NCBI RefSeq assembly: GCF_001650735.1 | Contig: NZ_LXVY01000048.1 | Span: 310,001-374,000, forward strand | Length of the DNA: 64,000 bases | Direction of reading: 5' to 3' | DNA from: Sphingomonas sp. TDK1 | GTDB taxonomy: Bacteria > Pseudomonadota > Alphaproteobacteria > Sphingomonadales > Sphingomonadaceae | Shown here: positions 43,118 through 50,914 of the stretch, in pieces | How the letters are laid out: each line of letters opens with the position of its first letter | Numbering within the stretch: the first letter of the stretch is position 1 | Made by a program: the position numbers and the translations under genes | The notes under the pieces: model-generated | Databases searched by the model: none | The model's input: the letters and a program-made list of their open reading frames with translations, nothing else | Told to the model about the DNA's origin: nothing

Positions 43118-43545
43118 GGACCCCTTTCGACACCGCGCTGCGCATGCAGCAACGCACCGTCGACGATCTGAAGGTCAGGATCGGCGCCGCGATCGAACGC
43201 ATCGCCGAGCTCGAGCAGCAGGCGCGCGATCTGGTCGTACGAATGCGCGAAGAGCGCGTGCTTGCCCACGCCCTGCCCTTCGCCTCCGATGCCTGGCTGG
43301 CGACGGCCAAGCACGCGCAGATCCGTCTCGGCGAAGAAGTCCAGGCCGAACAGGCCCGCCTGCTCAACCTGCGCGAGCAGGCGCGCGAAGCCTATGGCAC
43401 CTGCCGCGCCATCGAAAGCGCGGCGGAGCGCTTCCGCGCCGACGCCGAACGCGAGGCCGAGGCCGCCGAACAAGCCGCAATCGATGACATCGCCGCGGCG
43501 CGCTTCCTGCGCGATCGCAAGCGAATGCTGGTGAAGGCAGCATGA
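43114..43545 (+). CDS. fliJ: Flagellar export protein FliJ
   Basis: FliJ is the coiled-coil stalk of the FliI ring and an escort for chaperones. The product is 143 residues, almost wholly helical with heptad-like charged text (LKVRIGAAIERIAELEQQAR, LREQAREAYGTCRAIESA). Its identity rests on length, coiled coil and position between fliI and the muramidase gene, with ATGA overlaps on both sides. Confidence 0.8.
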   Translation: MRTPFDTALRMQQRTVDDLKVRIGAAIERIAELEQQARDLVVRMREERVLAHALPFASDAWLATAKHAQIRLGEEVQAEQARLLNLREQAREAYGTCRAIESAAERFRADAEREAEAAEQAAIDDIAAARFLRDRKRMLVKAA

Positions 43546-44606
43546 TACACCGTACCGATCTTGCCGCGCTCACGCCGGCGCAGCGCGCGAACGTGATCTA
43601 TGCGCAGGCGCAATCCGAACTTTCGACCCGCCTGTGGCGCGCCGCCATCGGTGACGGCGAACGCGACGCGGGCAAGACCCGCTCCCCGCTCGGCGGCGGG
43701 TCGGACATGTCCGTGGACTCCCTCCTCGAACTGCTCGGTACCCAGGCGCCGCGCTCGGCAAAGGGCCGCTGCAACTGCCAATGTGCCTGCTCGTGCCACG
43801 AGAATGAAACCGGCGACGACGTCGCCGCGCTTGCGAAGGCAGCGCTGACACCGGCGCGCGCTTCCGCCGTGGCGGAGCGATCCACCCTACCGGCCTCGAT
43901 GTCGAACGTCGCCGCGCTCTCCGGTGCGGGCGGCGGTTCCGCCAGCGGCGGCGTATCAGCTGGGCTCTCGCTCGGTGCCAATACCCGCTACGCCGATACG
44001 CTCGCGGCGGCGGAGGCCCGCAGCGGCATTCCCGCATCGGCGCTGGCCGCGATCGTCGATGCGGAAGCCGGCAAGGGCCATGACGGCAGCTGGAATCCGC
44101 TGTCGCGCAACCCGCGCTCCAGCGCCGCCGGCCTCGGCCAGTTTCTCAGCGGCACCTGGCAGACCCTTGCCGAGCAGAGCGGCACCTGGCTCAACGACGT
44201 TGCGAAGGCACGGGGTTGGCTGAAGGAAAATGGCAAGGTCGATCCGGCACGCCGAAGCGAGTTGTTGTCGCTCCGGTACGACCCGCAAGCGTCGATTCTC
44301 AGCGTCGCCGACATGGCACGCAACAATCTGCAGCATCTCGAATCGGCGGGCCTGAAAGTACATGCCGATTCGGAAACTTTGGCCAAGGCAGCCTATCTCA
44401 GCCACCATCTGGGGCTGGGCGATGCAAAGAAGTTTCTTGCCGGCAATATTGACTCCGGGCGAGCGCGCGAATTGCTTGCCGCCCAGGTAGGCGGATCGGC
44501 GGCCAATCAGCGGATCGCCAGCGCGGGCGACGCGACCCGCGCGCACCGGCAATGGTTACTCGATTTCATCGATCGCCACGTCCAGCCGGATAAATTTTCC
44601 TCGTAA
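43542..44606 (+). CDS. Muramidase-like (SLT-type) flagellar protein with Cys cluster
   Basis: A 354-residue protein coupled to fliJ. Residues about 145-330 contain a lytic transglycosylase-like domain (ARSGIPASALAAIVDAEAG with the candidate catalytic Glu, then SSAAGLGQFLSGTWQTLA). It could open peptidoglycan for the rod, like the second half of FlgJ, but no FlgJ rod-binding domain is seen. No Sec signal is evident, so export may be through the flagellar gate. Near residue 77 is a compact cluster CNCQCACSCH, five Cys at every second position plus His, which looks metal-binding. The spacing is unusual for any domain I know. Confidence 0.72.
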   Translation: MIHRTDLAALTPAQRANVIYAQAQSELSTRLWRAAIGDGERDAGKTRSPLGGGSDMSVDSLLELLGTQAPRSAKGRCNCQCACSCHENETGDDVAALAKAALTPARASAVAERSTLPASMSNVAALSGAGGGSASGGVSAGLSLGANTRYADTLAAAEARSGIPASALAAIVDAEAGKGHDGSWNPLSRNPRSSAAGLGQFLSGTWQTLAEQSGTWLNDVAKARGWLKENGKVDPARRSELLSLRYDPQASILSVADMARNNLQHLESAGLKVHADSETLAKAAYLSHHLGLGDAKKFLAGNIDSGRARELLAAQVGGSAANQRIASAGDATRAHRQWLLDFIDRHVQPDKFSS

Positions 44607-44628
44607 AACTGCCATTTTTGCAGTTTTT
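44605..44628 (+). terminator. Terminator of flbT-fliI-fliJ-muramidase operon
   Basis: AAAACTGC (44605-44612) pairs with GCAGTTTT (44620-44627), followed by T and overlapping the stop codon. It resembles the ftr-like palindromes only loosely. Confidence 0.6.
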
Positions 44629-44658
44629 ACGCTAGTTAGCGATCGCGCTAAACGGCGG

Positions 44659-44673
44659 TTAACCATCATTTTT
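44659..44673 (+). promoter_or_regulatory. Candidate CtrA site before sigma-factor gene
   Basis: TTAACCATCATTTTT matches the CtrA pattern TTAA-N7-TTAA in the first half and by two of four bases in the second. It lies about 36 bp upstream of the TATAAA box, so cell-cycle control of the sigma factor is possible. Confidence 0.35.
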
Positions 44674-44707
44674 TCAAGCGTTTGCGCCGCCGTGCGAATC
44701 GGCGTTG

Positions 44708-44714
44708 CTATAAA
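44708..44714 (+). promoter_or_regulatory. YCTATAAN-like box before sigma-factor gene
   Basis: GCTATAAAGGTTGAGGG (TATAAA at 44709-44714) lies 130 bp before the start, leaving a long leader. If the sigma factor reads this box, it controls itself. Confidence 0.45.
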
Positions 44715-44843
44715 GGTTGAGGGTGGGTTTGCGGAAAACTACCTAAGCCTCGGATTAGCACTCCTTTAAGTGTTTCAGACGAAATGTGTCCCTTGTCGAC
44801 GGCGCCGAAACGATCGGACCGGCGCTGAACCAGGGGAATACGA

Positions 44844-45899
44844 ATGTCGAAGATCACGATCGCTCTCGAGGCCGCAGTCCAAACCGTCATCGAGAACTCG
44901 CCGAAGGACGGCAAGCAGACCAACCGTCAGCGCGCTGAAATCGATCGCGCCTTTGCCCGCATTCTGAAGCTGATCGCTCCCCGCATTCGCCACTTCATCC
45001 GCCAGTACGGCCTGACCGCGCACTGGGACGATGCCGAGCAGTGCTGCGCCATTGCCGTGCACCGCGCCATCCAGGCCTATGAGCCGGAAAAGGCCCAGTT
45101 CACCACGTTCGTCAACTGGCAGATCCGCGGTGAGCTGCAGAGCCTGCGCTTCCGCCTGATGACCGACCAGCGCCCGTCGGCGAAGAAGGTCGAAGCCACC
45201 ACCGTTTCGCTGAGCGCAATGGTCAGCTCCGCCGATGGCGACGAAATGTCGCCCGAAGCGATGATCGAGGACGAGGACGCCCTGGAACGCACCGAGAGCG
45301 CCGCGTCGGACTATCTGGCCGATGGTGCCATCTCGTCGCTGATCGAGGCCTATGTCGATCACCTCCGCAAGGTCGGTATCGAGCAGCTGCGCCGCCGGCC
45401 CCGCCCGAAGCGGGAGGAAGCCGCGCTGCGCCGCGAAGGTCCGCGTCTCCGCACCGCCACCTATGGCATCGACCCCGCCGAGCTGGAGAAGCTGGAGGCC
45501 AAGCTGGAGCGCGATCGCGAGATCGTCGCCCGCCGCGTGTTCCAGACCGCCACGCTCGACGACCTCTCGCTGGAGACCGGCGTGACCAAGGAGCGCGTCC
45601 GCCAGATCACCAAGCGCGCCGCCAAGGTGATCGCCGAGATCGCCGCCGCGGATCCCCGCTTCTCGGTCATGGCCGAATATGGCGAGCCCGCCACCAGCAA
45701 GCGCCGCCAGCCGGCCGCTGCCCGCACCGCCACGCCGATCCTGCCGGACGCGAGCCAGCCGCACAACATGCTCTCCAGCGTGGTCGCCATCGACCCCGCC
45801 AGCATCGAGACGGTCGTTGCCGCGGAAGCGACCCGCGAGACGGTGGAAGCGGTTTCGATCGCTGCCGCCCCAGTTCCGAACACCGCAGCGCTGCACTAA
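44844..45899 (+). CDS. Divergent sigma-70-family factor in flagellar cluster
   Basis: A 351-residue sigma factor that is not FliA-like or RpoN. AGGGGA precedes the ATG. Region 2 is about 45-110 (HFIRQYGLTAHWDDAEQCC, then QFTTFVNWQIRGELQSL). A long acidic and basic linker with ERTESAASDYLADGAISSLI follows. Region 4 is about 224-264 (DREIVARRVFQTATLDDLSL and TGVTKERVRQITKRAAKVI). A roughly 80-residue Ala/Pro/Thr-rich tail after the HTH is unusual. The LSAMVSSADGDE stretch of the linker slightly recalls RpoH. Position and promoter box suggest control of flagellar genes. An RpoH-type or other housekeeping variant is the alternative. Confidence 0.8.
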   Translation: MSKITIALEAAVQTVIENSPKDGKQTNRQRAEIDRAFARILKLIAPRIRHFIRQYGLTAHWDDAEQCCAIAVHRAIQAYEPEKAQFTTFVNWQIRGELQSLRFRLMTDQRPSAKKVEATTVSLSAMVSSADGDEMSPEAMIEDEDALERTESAASDYLADGAISSLIEAYVDHLRKVGIEQLRRRPRPKREEAALRREGPRLRTATYGIDPAELEKLEAKLERDREIVARRVFQTATLDDLSLETGVTKERVRQITKRAAKVIAEIAAADPRFSVMAEYGEPATSKRRQPAAARTATPILPDASQPHNMLSSVVAIDPASIETVVAAEATRETVEAVSIAAAPVPNTAALH

Positions 45900-45921
45900 T
45901 ACCCGCACGGGGCAAAAGCGT

Positions 45922-45935
45922 TCTATAATGGGAGA
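45922..45935 (+). promoter_or_regulatory. YCTATAAN box before hypothetical gene
   Basis: TCTATAATGGGAGAG (TATAAT at 45924-45929) lies about 30 bp before the next start. Confidence 0.45.
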
Positions 45936-45957
45936 GTAACCTTTCCCGGAACAACCG

Positions 45958-46470
45958 ATGTCCCGAAACTTCCAGATGAACGGCCGAGGTGCGATGCAGA
46001 TGTTGCCCCGGTCGAATTACAAGCTGACCGAGCTGGCCGAGGAGCTGGTGCGCCGTGCGCGGCCCCTGCTCCCGGCGGAAAGCAGCTTGTTCCTGGGCCT
46101 GCAGCAGGATGTCGACGGGTCGCTGCGCATCATCTGGTGGCGGGCGGACGACTTCCGCCTGGTCGCCGAGATCGACGCGACGCCGGAAGGCTTCTGCCCC
46201 GAGGATAGCGACGAAGGCGCGCTCCAGGATGCAGCGGCAGCCTGCATCACGTATCTTTCCGGCCGTTGGCCGAACCCGCCGCGCCGGCTTGGCGTGATCA
46301 CCGACGGGATCGGCGTCGCCTTCTCGCCCGATCGCCCCGCCGTTGCCGAACCCGGCTGGCTGCTCGACCATGCCGGCGGACAGGCCGCGCTGATGGCGAT
46401 CCTCCCGCTCGACGACGAAGGCCCCTGCGCCCTTCTCTGCTCGCCACCGGAAACCGCGTCGTTTCATTGA
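45958..46470 (+). CDS. Hypothetical protein with flagellar-type promoter box
   Basis: A 170-residue soluble protein starting at ATG 45958. No family recognised. It has a helical N-terminus (LTELAEELVRRARPLLPAE), alternating strands with a Trp pair (LRIIWWRADDFRLVAEID), and a mixed C-terminus with two Cys and acidic residues. There is no signal or TM. The box 30 bp upstream suggests co-regulation with motility. Confidence 0.55.
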   Translation: MSRNFQMNGRGAMQMLPRSNYKLTELAEELVRRARPLLPAESSLFLGLQQDVDGSLRIIWWRADDFRLVAEIDATPEGFCPEDSDEGALQDAAAACITYLSGRWPNPPRRLGVITDGIGVAFSPDRPAVAEPGWLLDHAGGQAALMAILPLDDEGPCALLCSPPETASFH

Positions 46471-46543
46471 GCCCTCTCTCCCCTTCCGCAGGCTGGAGGG
46501 GGAGACTTGATGACAAGGCGCGGCAGCATGCTATGGCGGCGCC

Positions 46544-47200
46544 ATGGGTGAACTCGTTGCGATCGAAGGCGCCGACGGCGTCGGCAAGAACACCGCGGCC
46601 CGTGGGCTGTGCGCGGCGCTCCAGGCGTCCGGCCGGACCGCCACCGTCCTGGGCTTCCCCCGTTATGGCGAGACCCTCGCCGGCGTCACCATCGGCAAGA
46701 TGCTGGCGGGCGAGCTGACCGTTCCCGTCACACCGCATGCCGCTGCCGTGCTGTACGCGCTCGATCGGTTCGAGTGGCGCGCCGCGCTTCTGGAAGCGCA
46801 GGCCACGCACGACGTGGTGGTGCTCGATCGCTACATCGCCTCGAACATGGCGTATCAGGGTGCCAAGCTCGGCGGCGCGGAAGGCCGCGCGTTGATGGAC
46901 TGGATCCTGACGCTGGAAACCGGCCAGTTCGCCATGCCGCGCCCCCGCCTGTCCATCTATCTCGACACGCCCTGGGACCTTGCCCGCGCGCTGATCCTGC
47001 AAAAGGCACAGCGAAGCTATACCGATCGCAGCTTCGACGAATATGAGGCGGACATCGCCCTCCAGCAGCGCGTGCGCGGCAATTACGAAACGATCGTCGC
47101 CGCCGACCTGCTCGGCCCGTGGCGGGTCGTGCGTGCCAGCGAAAGCGGCGCGATGCGGGCGCCCGAAGCGATCGTCACCGAAATTTTATCTTATATTTGA
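46544..47200 (+). CDS. tmk: Thymidylate kinase
   Basis: This enzyme phosphorylates dTMP to dTDP. The product is 218 residues with P-loop GADGVGKNTAA (the usual final Lys-Thr pair reads Lys-Asn), DR motif VVLDRYIASNMAYQG, and LID-like region QKAQRSYTDRSFDEYE. The position is unrelated to its neighbours. A second tmk may exist elsewhere, since many alphaproteobacteria keep tmk next to holB. Confidence 0.82.
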   Translation: MGELVAIEGADGVGKNTAARGLCAALQASGRTATVLGFPRYGETLAGVTIGKMLAGELTVPVTPHAAAVLYALDRFEWRAALLEAQATHDVVVLDRYIASNMAYQGAKLGGAEGRALMDWILTLETGQFAMPRPRLSIYLDTPWDLARALILQKAQRSYTDRSFDEYEADIALQQRVRGNYETIVAADLLGPWRVVRASESGAMRAPEAIVTEILSYI

Positions 47201-47228
47201 AACCGCGCTGAACCGGGCTATGCCTCGC

Positions 47229-47269
47229 TTGACATTTGATTTGCCGGAGCGCCAATGGTAGCGCTATCA
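47229..47269 (+). promoter_or_regulatory. xylX promoter with XylR operator
   Basis: TTGACA at 47229-47234 is a consensus -35. The operator TGGTAGCGCTATCA (47256-47269) lies over the poor -10 position, so a LacI-family protein would block initiation directly. Confidence 0.8.
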
Positions 47270-47298
47270 AAATCCGAAACGAGTTGGTGAGAGGTCCC

Positions 47299-48429
47299 TT
47301 GGAAGCGCTTCGAGACATGCTGCCTGCCGATCATGCGCAGGCGATCCTGGTCGGTCGTGTGCAGACGCCCGCCGGCCCCAGCCCCGTCCTTCTCCGCGAC
47401 GGCCAGGTGATCGACGTATCGGCCACCGCCCCCACCGTCGCCGATCTGCTGGAGCGCGACGACATCGCGACGCTCACCGGCGCGGTATTGTGCAGCGTCG
47501 ACGCGCTCGGCACCGAATCGGCCCCGCAGATCCTCGCGCCGGTCGACCTGCAGTGCGTGAAGGCCTGCGGCGTCACCTTCGCGGTCTCGGCGCTGGAGCG
47601 CGTGATCGAGGAACGTGCCCGCGGCGATTCCGCCAAGGCCGCCGAGATCCGCGGCGACCTCGAAGCCAAGGTCGGCTCCGGCATCCGCTCGGTCGTCCCC
47701 GGCACGCCGGAAGCCGCCAGCCTCAAGGCTGCGCTGATCGATGCCGGCATGTGGTCGCAGTATCTCGAAGTCGCGATCGGTCCGGACGCGGAGGTCTTCA
47801 CCAAGGCGCCGGTGCTGTCGTCGATGGGCTGGGGCGCCGAGATCGGCATCCGATCGGACAGCGACTGGAACAACCCCGAGCCGGAGATCGTGCTCGCGGT
47901 GGACCGCAACGGCCAGATCAAGGGCGCGACGCTCGGCAACGACGTCAACCTGCGCGACTTTGAAGGCCGCAGCGCGCTGCTGCTCGGCAAGGCGAAGGAC
48001 AATAACGCCTCCACCGCGATCGGCCCGTTCATCCGCCTGTTCGACGACCATTTCACCATGGACGACGTGCGCGGCGCGGTGGTCGACCTCACCATCGACG
48101 GGCCGGAGGGCTATCGCCTCTCGGGCACCAACAAGATGAGCGAGATCAGCCGCGACCCCACCGATCTCGTCCGCCAGACGCTGAGCGAGCACCAGTATCC
48201 GGACGGCTTCGCGCTGTTCCTCGGCACGCTGTTCGCGCCGGTGCAGGATCGCGACCATCCCGGCCGCGGTTTCACCCACAAGAGCGGGGATATCGTCCGC
48301 ATCTCCACGCCGAAGCTCGGCTCGCTCGTCAACCGCGTCACCACGTCGAAGGCGGCCGCGCCCTGGACGTTCGGCATCCGCGATCTGATGCGCAACCTCG
48401 CCGCCCGCGGCCTTCTCTCCAACGCGTAA
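47299..48429 (+). CDS. xylX: 2-keto-3-deoxyxylonate dehydratase XylX (FAH family)
   Basis: XylX dehydrates 2-keto-3-deoxy-D-xylonate to 2-ketoglutarate semialdehyde in the Weimberg pathway. The product is about 376 residues. TTG at 47299 is chosen because GAGAGG lies 5 bp before it; an ATG at 47317 is the alternative. The frame open to 47236 runs through the operator. The fumarylacetoacetate-hydrolase fold shows metal-binding text NNPEPEIVLAVD, DVNLRDFEG and GTLFAPVQDRDHPGRGF. xylB follows by 8 bp. The assignment to xylX is strengthened by the complete xyl context. Confidence 0.85.
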   Translation: MEALRDMLPADHAQAILVGRVQTPAGPSPVLLRDGQVIDVSATAPTVADLLERDDIATLTGAVLCSVDALGTESAPQILAPVDLQCVKACGVTFAVSALERVIEERARGDSAKAAEIRGDLEAKVGSGIRSVVPGTPEAASLKAALIDAGMWSQYLEVAIGPDAEVFTKAPVLSSMGWGAEIGIRSDSDWNNPEPEIVLAVDRNGQIKGATLGNDVNLRDFEGRSALLLGKAKDNNASTAIGPFIRLFDDHFTMDDVRGAVVDLTIDGPEGYRLSGTNKMSEISRDPTDLVRQTLSEHQYPDGFALFLGTLFAPVQDRDHPGRGFTHKSGDIVRISTPKLGSLVNRVTTSKAAAPWTFGIRDLMRNLAARGLLSNA

Positions 48430-48437
48430 GGGTTTTC

Positions 48438-49235
48438 ATGTCGCAAGCCGATCTCCAGCAGGGCCCGATCGCGGCCGCTGAGCGTGCCGTCTATCCCAGC
48501 CTGAAGGGCAAGCGGGTCCTGATCACCGGTGGTGGTTCGGGGATCGGCGCCGGGCTGGTCGAGGGGTTCGTCCGCCAGGGTGCGGACGTCACCTTTTTCG
48601 ACATTGCCGAGGACGATTCGCAGGCGCTGGTCGCCAGCCTGTCGGACGCCGCGATCGCGCCCCGCTTCTACAAGGTCGACCTCACCGACGTCCGCGGCGC
48701 CCAGGCGCAGGTGCAGGCGCTGATCGACGCCGAGGGTGGCTTCGATGTGCTGCTCAACAACGCCGCCAATGACGACCGCCACACGATCGAGCAGGTGACT
48801 CCCGAATATTGGGACAACCGCATCAACGTGAACCTGCGCCACCAATTCTTCATGGCGCAGGCGGTGATCCCGGCGATGAAGGCGAAGCGCGCCGGCGTGA
48901 TCATCAACCTCGGCTCGATCTCCTGGCACCTCGCGCTGGAAGAACTCACGCTTTACCAGACCGCCAAGGCGGCGATCGAGGGCCTTACCCGCAGCCTTGC
49001 ACGCGAGCTGGGTCCGGACGGCATCCGCTCGGTCTGCATCGTCCCCGGCAACGTCAAGACGCCGCGCCAGATGAAATGGTACACGCCCGAGGGCGAGGCG
49101 GAGATCGTCAAGGCCCAGTGCCTGCCCGGTCGCCTGGTTCCGGACGACATCGCCGCCGCCGCGCTGTTCCTTGCGTCGGACGACGCGCGGCTGATAACGA
49201 GCCACGAATTCTTCGTGGATGCGGGCTGGAGATAA
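48438..49235 (+). CDS. xylB: D-xylose 1-dehydrogenase XylB (SDR)
   Basis: XylB oxidises D-xylose to D-xylonolactone with NAD. The product is 265 residues, a classic short-chain dehydrogenase: cofactor motif TGGGSGIG (about 32), NNAAN, catalytic Ser in INLGSISWH, and YQTAK. The C-terminus is HEFFVDAGWR. Order X-B-C matches the Caulobacter xyl operon except that xylA is missing. Confidence 0.9.
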   Translation: MSQADLQQGPIAAAERAVYPSLKGKRVLITGGGSGIGAGLVEGFVRQGADVTFFDIAEDDSQALVASLSDAAIAPRFYKVDLTDVRGAQAQVQALIDAEGGFDVLLNNAANDDRHTIEQVTPEYWDNRINVNLRHQFFMAQAVIPAMKAKRAGVIINLGSISWHLALEELTLYQTAKAAIEGLTRSLARELGPDGIRSVCIVPGNVKTPRQMKWYTPEGEAEIVKAQCLPGRLVPDDIAAAALFLASDDARLITSHEFFVDAGWR

Positions 49236-49236
49236 G

Positions 49237-50127
49237 ATGACCGACAAGGTGGTATCGGCGCCGGAGAGCGTGTGGGGGCTCAGCGCCCCGCTTCTCGAAG
49301 GCCCGGTCTGGGTGGAGCGCGATGCCGCGCTGTGGTTCGTCGACATCAAGAGCCACAAGATCCACCGCTATGATCCCGCCACCGGCGACAAGCAGAGTTG
49401 GGATGCGCCGGCCCAGGTGGGCTTCGCGCTCCCGGCGGCAAGCGGCGGTTTCATCGCCGGCCTGCAGACCGGGCTGGCCAGATTCGATCCGACGGACGGC
49501 AGTTTCACCCCGCTCGTCGATCCCGAGCCTGGCCTGCCCGGCAACCGCCTGAACGACGGCACCGTCGATCCGGATGGCCGGCTGTGGTTCGGCACCATGG
49601 ACGATGCCGAGGAATCCGCCACCGGCAGCATTTACCGCCTCGCCGCCGACGGCACCTGCGTCGCCTCGAGCCCCAAGGTGTCGATCACCAACGGCCCCGC
49701 CGTCGCGCCGGACGGCAAGACGCTGTATCATGTCGATACGCTGGGTCAGGTGATCTATGCCTGCGAGATCGATGCGGAAGGCGCGCTGGTGAACCGCCGC
49801 GAGTTCGCCCGCATCGGCGAGGGGGAAGGCTTTCCGGACGGTCCGTGCGTCGACAGCGAAGGCTTTGTGTGGGTGAGCCTCTATGCGGGCTCGGCGGTGC
49901 GCCGCTATTCGCCTGCGGGCGAACTGGTCGAAACCGTCCCCTTCCCGGTCGATGCGATCACCAAGATCGCATTCGGCGGCCCGGACCTGAAGACGGTCTA
50001 CGCCACCACCGCGAACAAGCACCTCTCCGCCGAGGACAAGGCCGCACGGCCGACCTCGGGCGACCTGTTCAGCTTCCGGGTAACGGTGGCAGGGCAACCC
50101 GCCGCGTTGATCCGCGTCGGCGTATAG
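49237..50127 (+). CDS. xylC: Xylonolactonase XylC (SMP-30 family)
   Basis: XylC hydrolyses D-xylonolactone to D-xylonate. The product is 296 residues from ATG 49237 (GGAG upstream, 1 bp after the xylB stop). The six-bladed propeller has PVWVERDAALWFVD, the metal-binding block NRLNDGTVDPDGRLWFGTMD (core RLNDGTVDPDGRLWFGT), SITNGPAVAPDG and FPDGPCVDSEGFVWVSLY. It ends the plus-strand operon. Confidence 0.9.
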   Translation: MTDKVVSAPESVWGLSAPLLEGPVWVERDAALWFVDIKSHKIHRYDPATGDKQSWDAPAQVGFALPAASGGFIAGLQTGLARFDPTDGSFTPLVDPEPGLPGNRLNDGTVDPDGRLWFGTMDDAEESATGSIYRLAADGTCVASSPKVSITNGPAVAPDGKTLYHVDTLGQVIYACEIDAEGALVNRREFARIGEGEGFPDGPCVDSEGFVWVSLYAGSAVRRYSPAGELVETVPFPVDAITKIAFGGPDLKTVYATTANKHLSAEDKAARPTSGDLFSFRVTVAGQPAALIRVGV

Positions 50128-50140
50128 CGGCACCTACCGC

Positions 50141-50163
50141 GCCCCTCCGCTGGCGGGAGGGGC
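50141..50163. terminator. Hairpin between xylC and TetR gene
   Basis: GCCCCTCC (50141-50148) pairs with GGAGGGGC (50156-50163). It lies between convergent genes and lacks U-runs. A similar GCCCCTCC stem follows xylE. Confidence 0.6.
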
Positions 50164-50183
50164 TGCGGATGGCCGGTGCGCTG

Positions 50184-50816
50184 CTATTGGTACATCGCCC
50201 GCGTCAGCCCTGCGATGCCGCCGCGTACGCGCTCCCAACCGGCCTCGTCCTTCAGCTCCAGCCCCAGGAAACGCCCGCTCGCCGCACCGGAGAGCACCAA
50301 TTGCTGGATCGAGGCGATCAGCAGGGCATTGAGCATCGGCGCGTCGATACCGGCGGGTCGCTGCAGCGTTCCACGCTCCCGCGCGATCCAGGCGCTCAAC
50401 GCCTTGCCCCGGGCTTCCGAAAAGGCCGTCGCCAGCGAGGAGGGGGCCGAAAGCTCCCAGACGAGGATCTTCTGCGCCAGCGGATCGCTGCGCAGCGCAT
50501 CGAGCAGGGCGACCGCGACCCGCGCCATCAGCTCGGCATAGGTCGCAGGCGGCGCGGCATTCTCAGGCCGCACCAGCGCGGTTTCCATCCAGGCGGAGAC
50601 GTCTTCGGCGATCGCCTGGGCAAGTCCGTCCATGCCGCCGAAATAACGGTAGATGAGTTGCTTGTCATAGCCGGAGGCGCGCGCGATCGCGTTCACGCCC
50701 CAGCGGGCGAAGCCCTGTTCGGCCAGCAGCGCTTTTGCCGCCCCCAGGATAATCCCCCGCGTACTCGCCGCGTTGCGCGGTCGCTTCGCCGGTGCTGCTT
50801 CGTCCACGCCGTCCAC
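50184..50816 (-). CDS. TetR-family regulator
   Basis: A 210-residue one-component repressor. GTG at 50816 is listed; GTG at 50807 has the better-spaced AGGGGG. The N-terminal HTH has RGIILGAAKALLAEQGF, VNAIARASGYDKQLIYRYFGG. The ligand domain is variable. It sits between xylC and xylD, where Caulobacter has contiguous pathway genes. Its target is unknown and may include itself or xylD. Confidence 0.85.
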   Translation of the reverse strand: MDGVDEAAPAKRPRNAASTRGIILGAAKALLAEQGFARWGVNAIARASGYDKQLIYRYFGGMDGLAQAIAEDVSAWMETALVRPENAAPPATYAELMARVAVALLDALRSDPLAQKILVWELSAPSSLATAFSEARGKALSAWIARERGTLQRPAGIDAPMLNALLIASIQQLVLSGAASGRFLGLELKDEAGWERVRGGIAGLTRAMYQ

Positions 50817-50879
50817 CCCCTGTTGCTTGGCGGTGGTTAACTATCACTGGCGGGTGACTAACGCCATCTCCGGAATGGG

Positions 50880-50906
50880 ACGGAGGTGGGACCAGCCCAC
50901 CTCCGT
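50880..50906 (-). terminator. Terminator of xylD
   Basis: ACGGAGGTGGG (50880-50890) pairs with CCCACCTCCGT (50896-50906), an 11-bp perfect stem 9 bp after the xylD stop. Confidence 0.65.
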
Positions 50907-50914
50907 GCCCCCCT

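Noticed and set aside
44605..44628. CTGC-N7-GCAG palindrome as an ftr site
   Set aside because: The core is CTGC rather than GGCA, the spacing is 7 not 5, and the T-run fits a terminator.
50836..50864. GTTA/TAAC repeat before the TetR gene as operator
   Set aside because: The arms are short and imperfect; I could not define a convincing palindrome.
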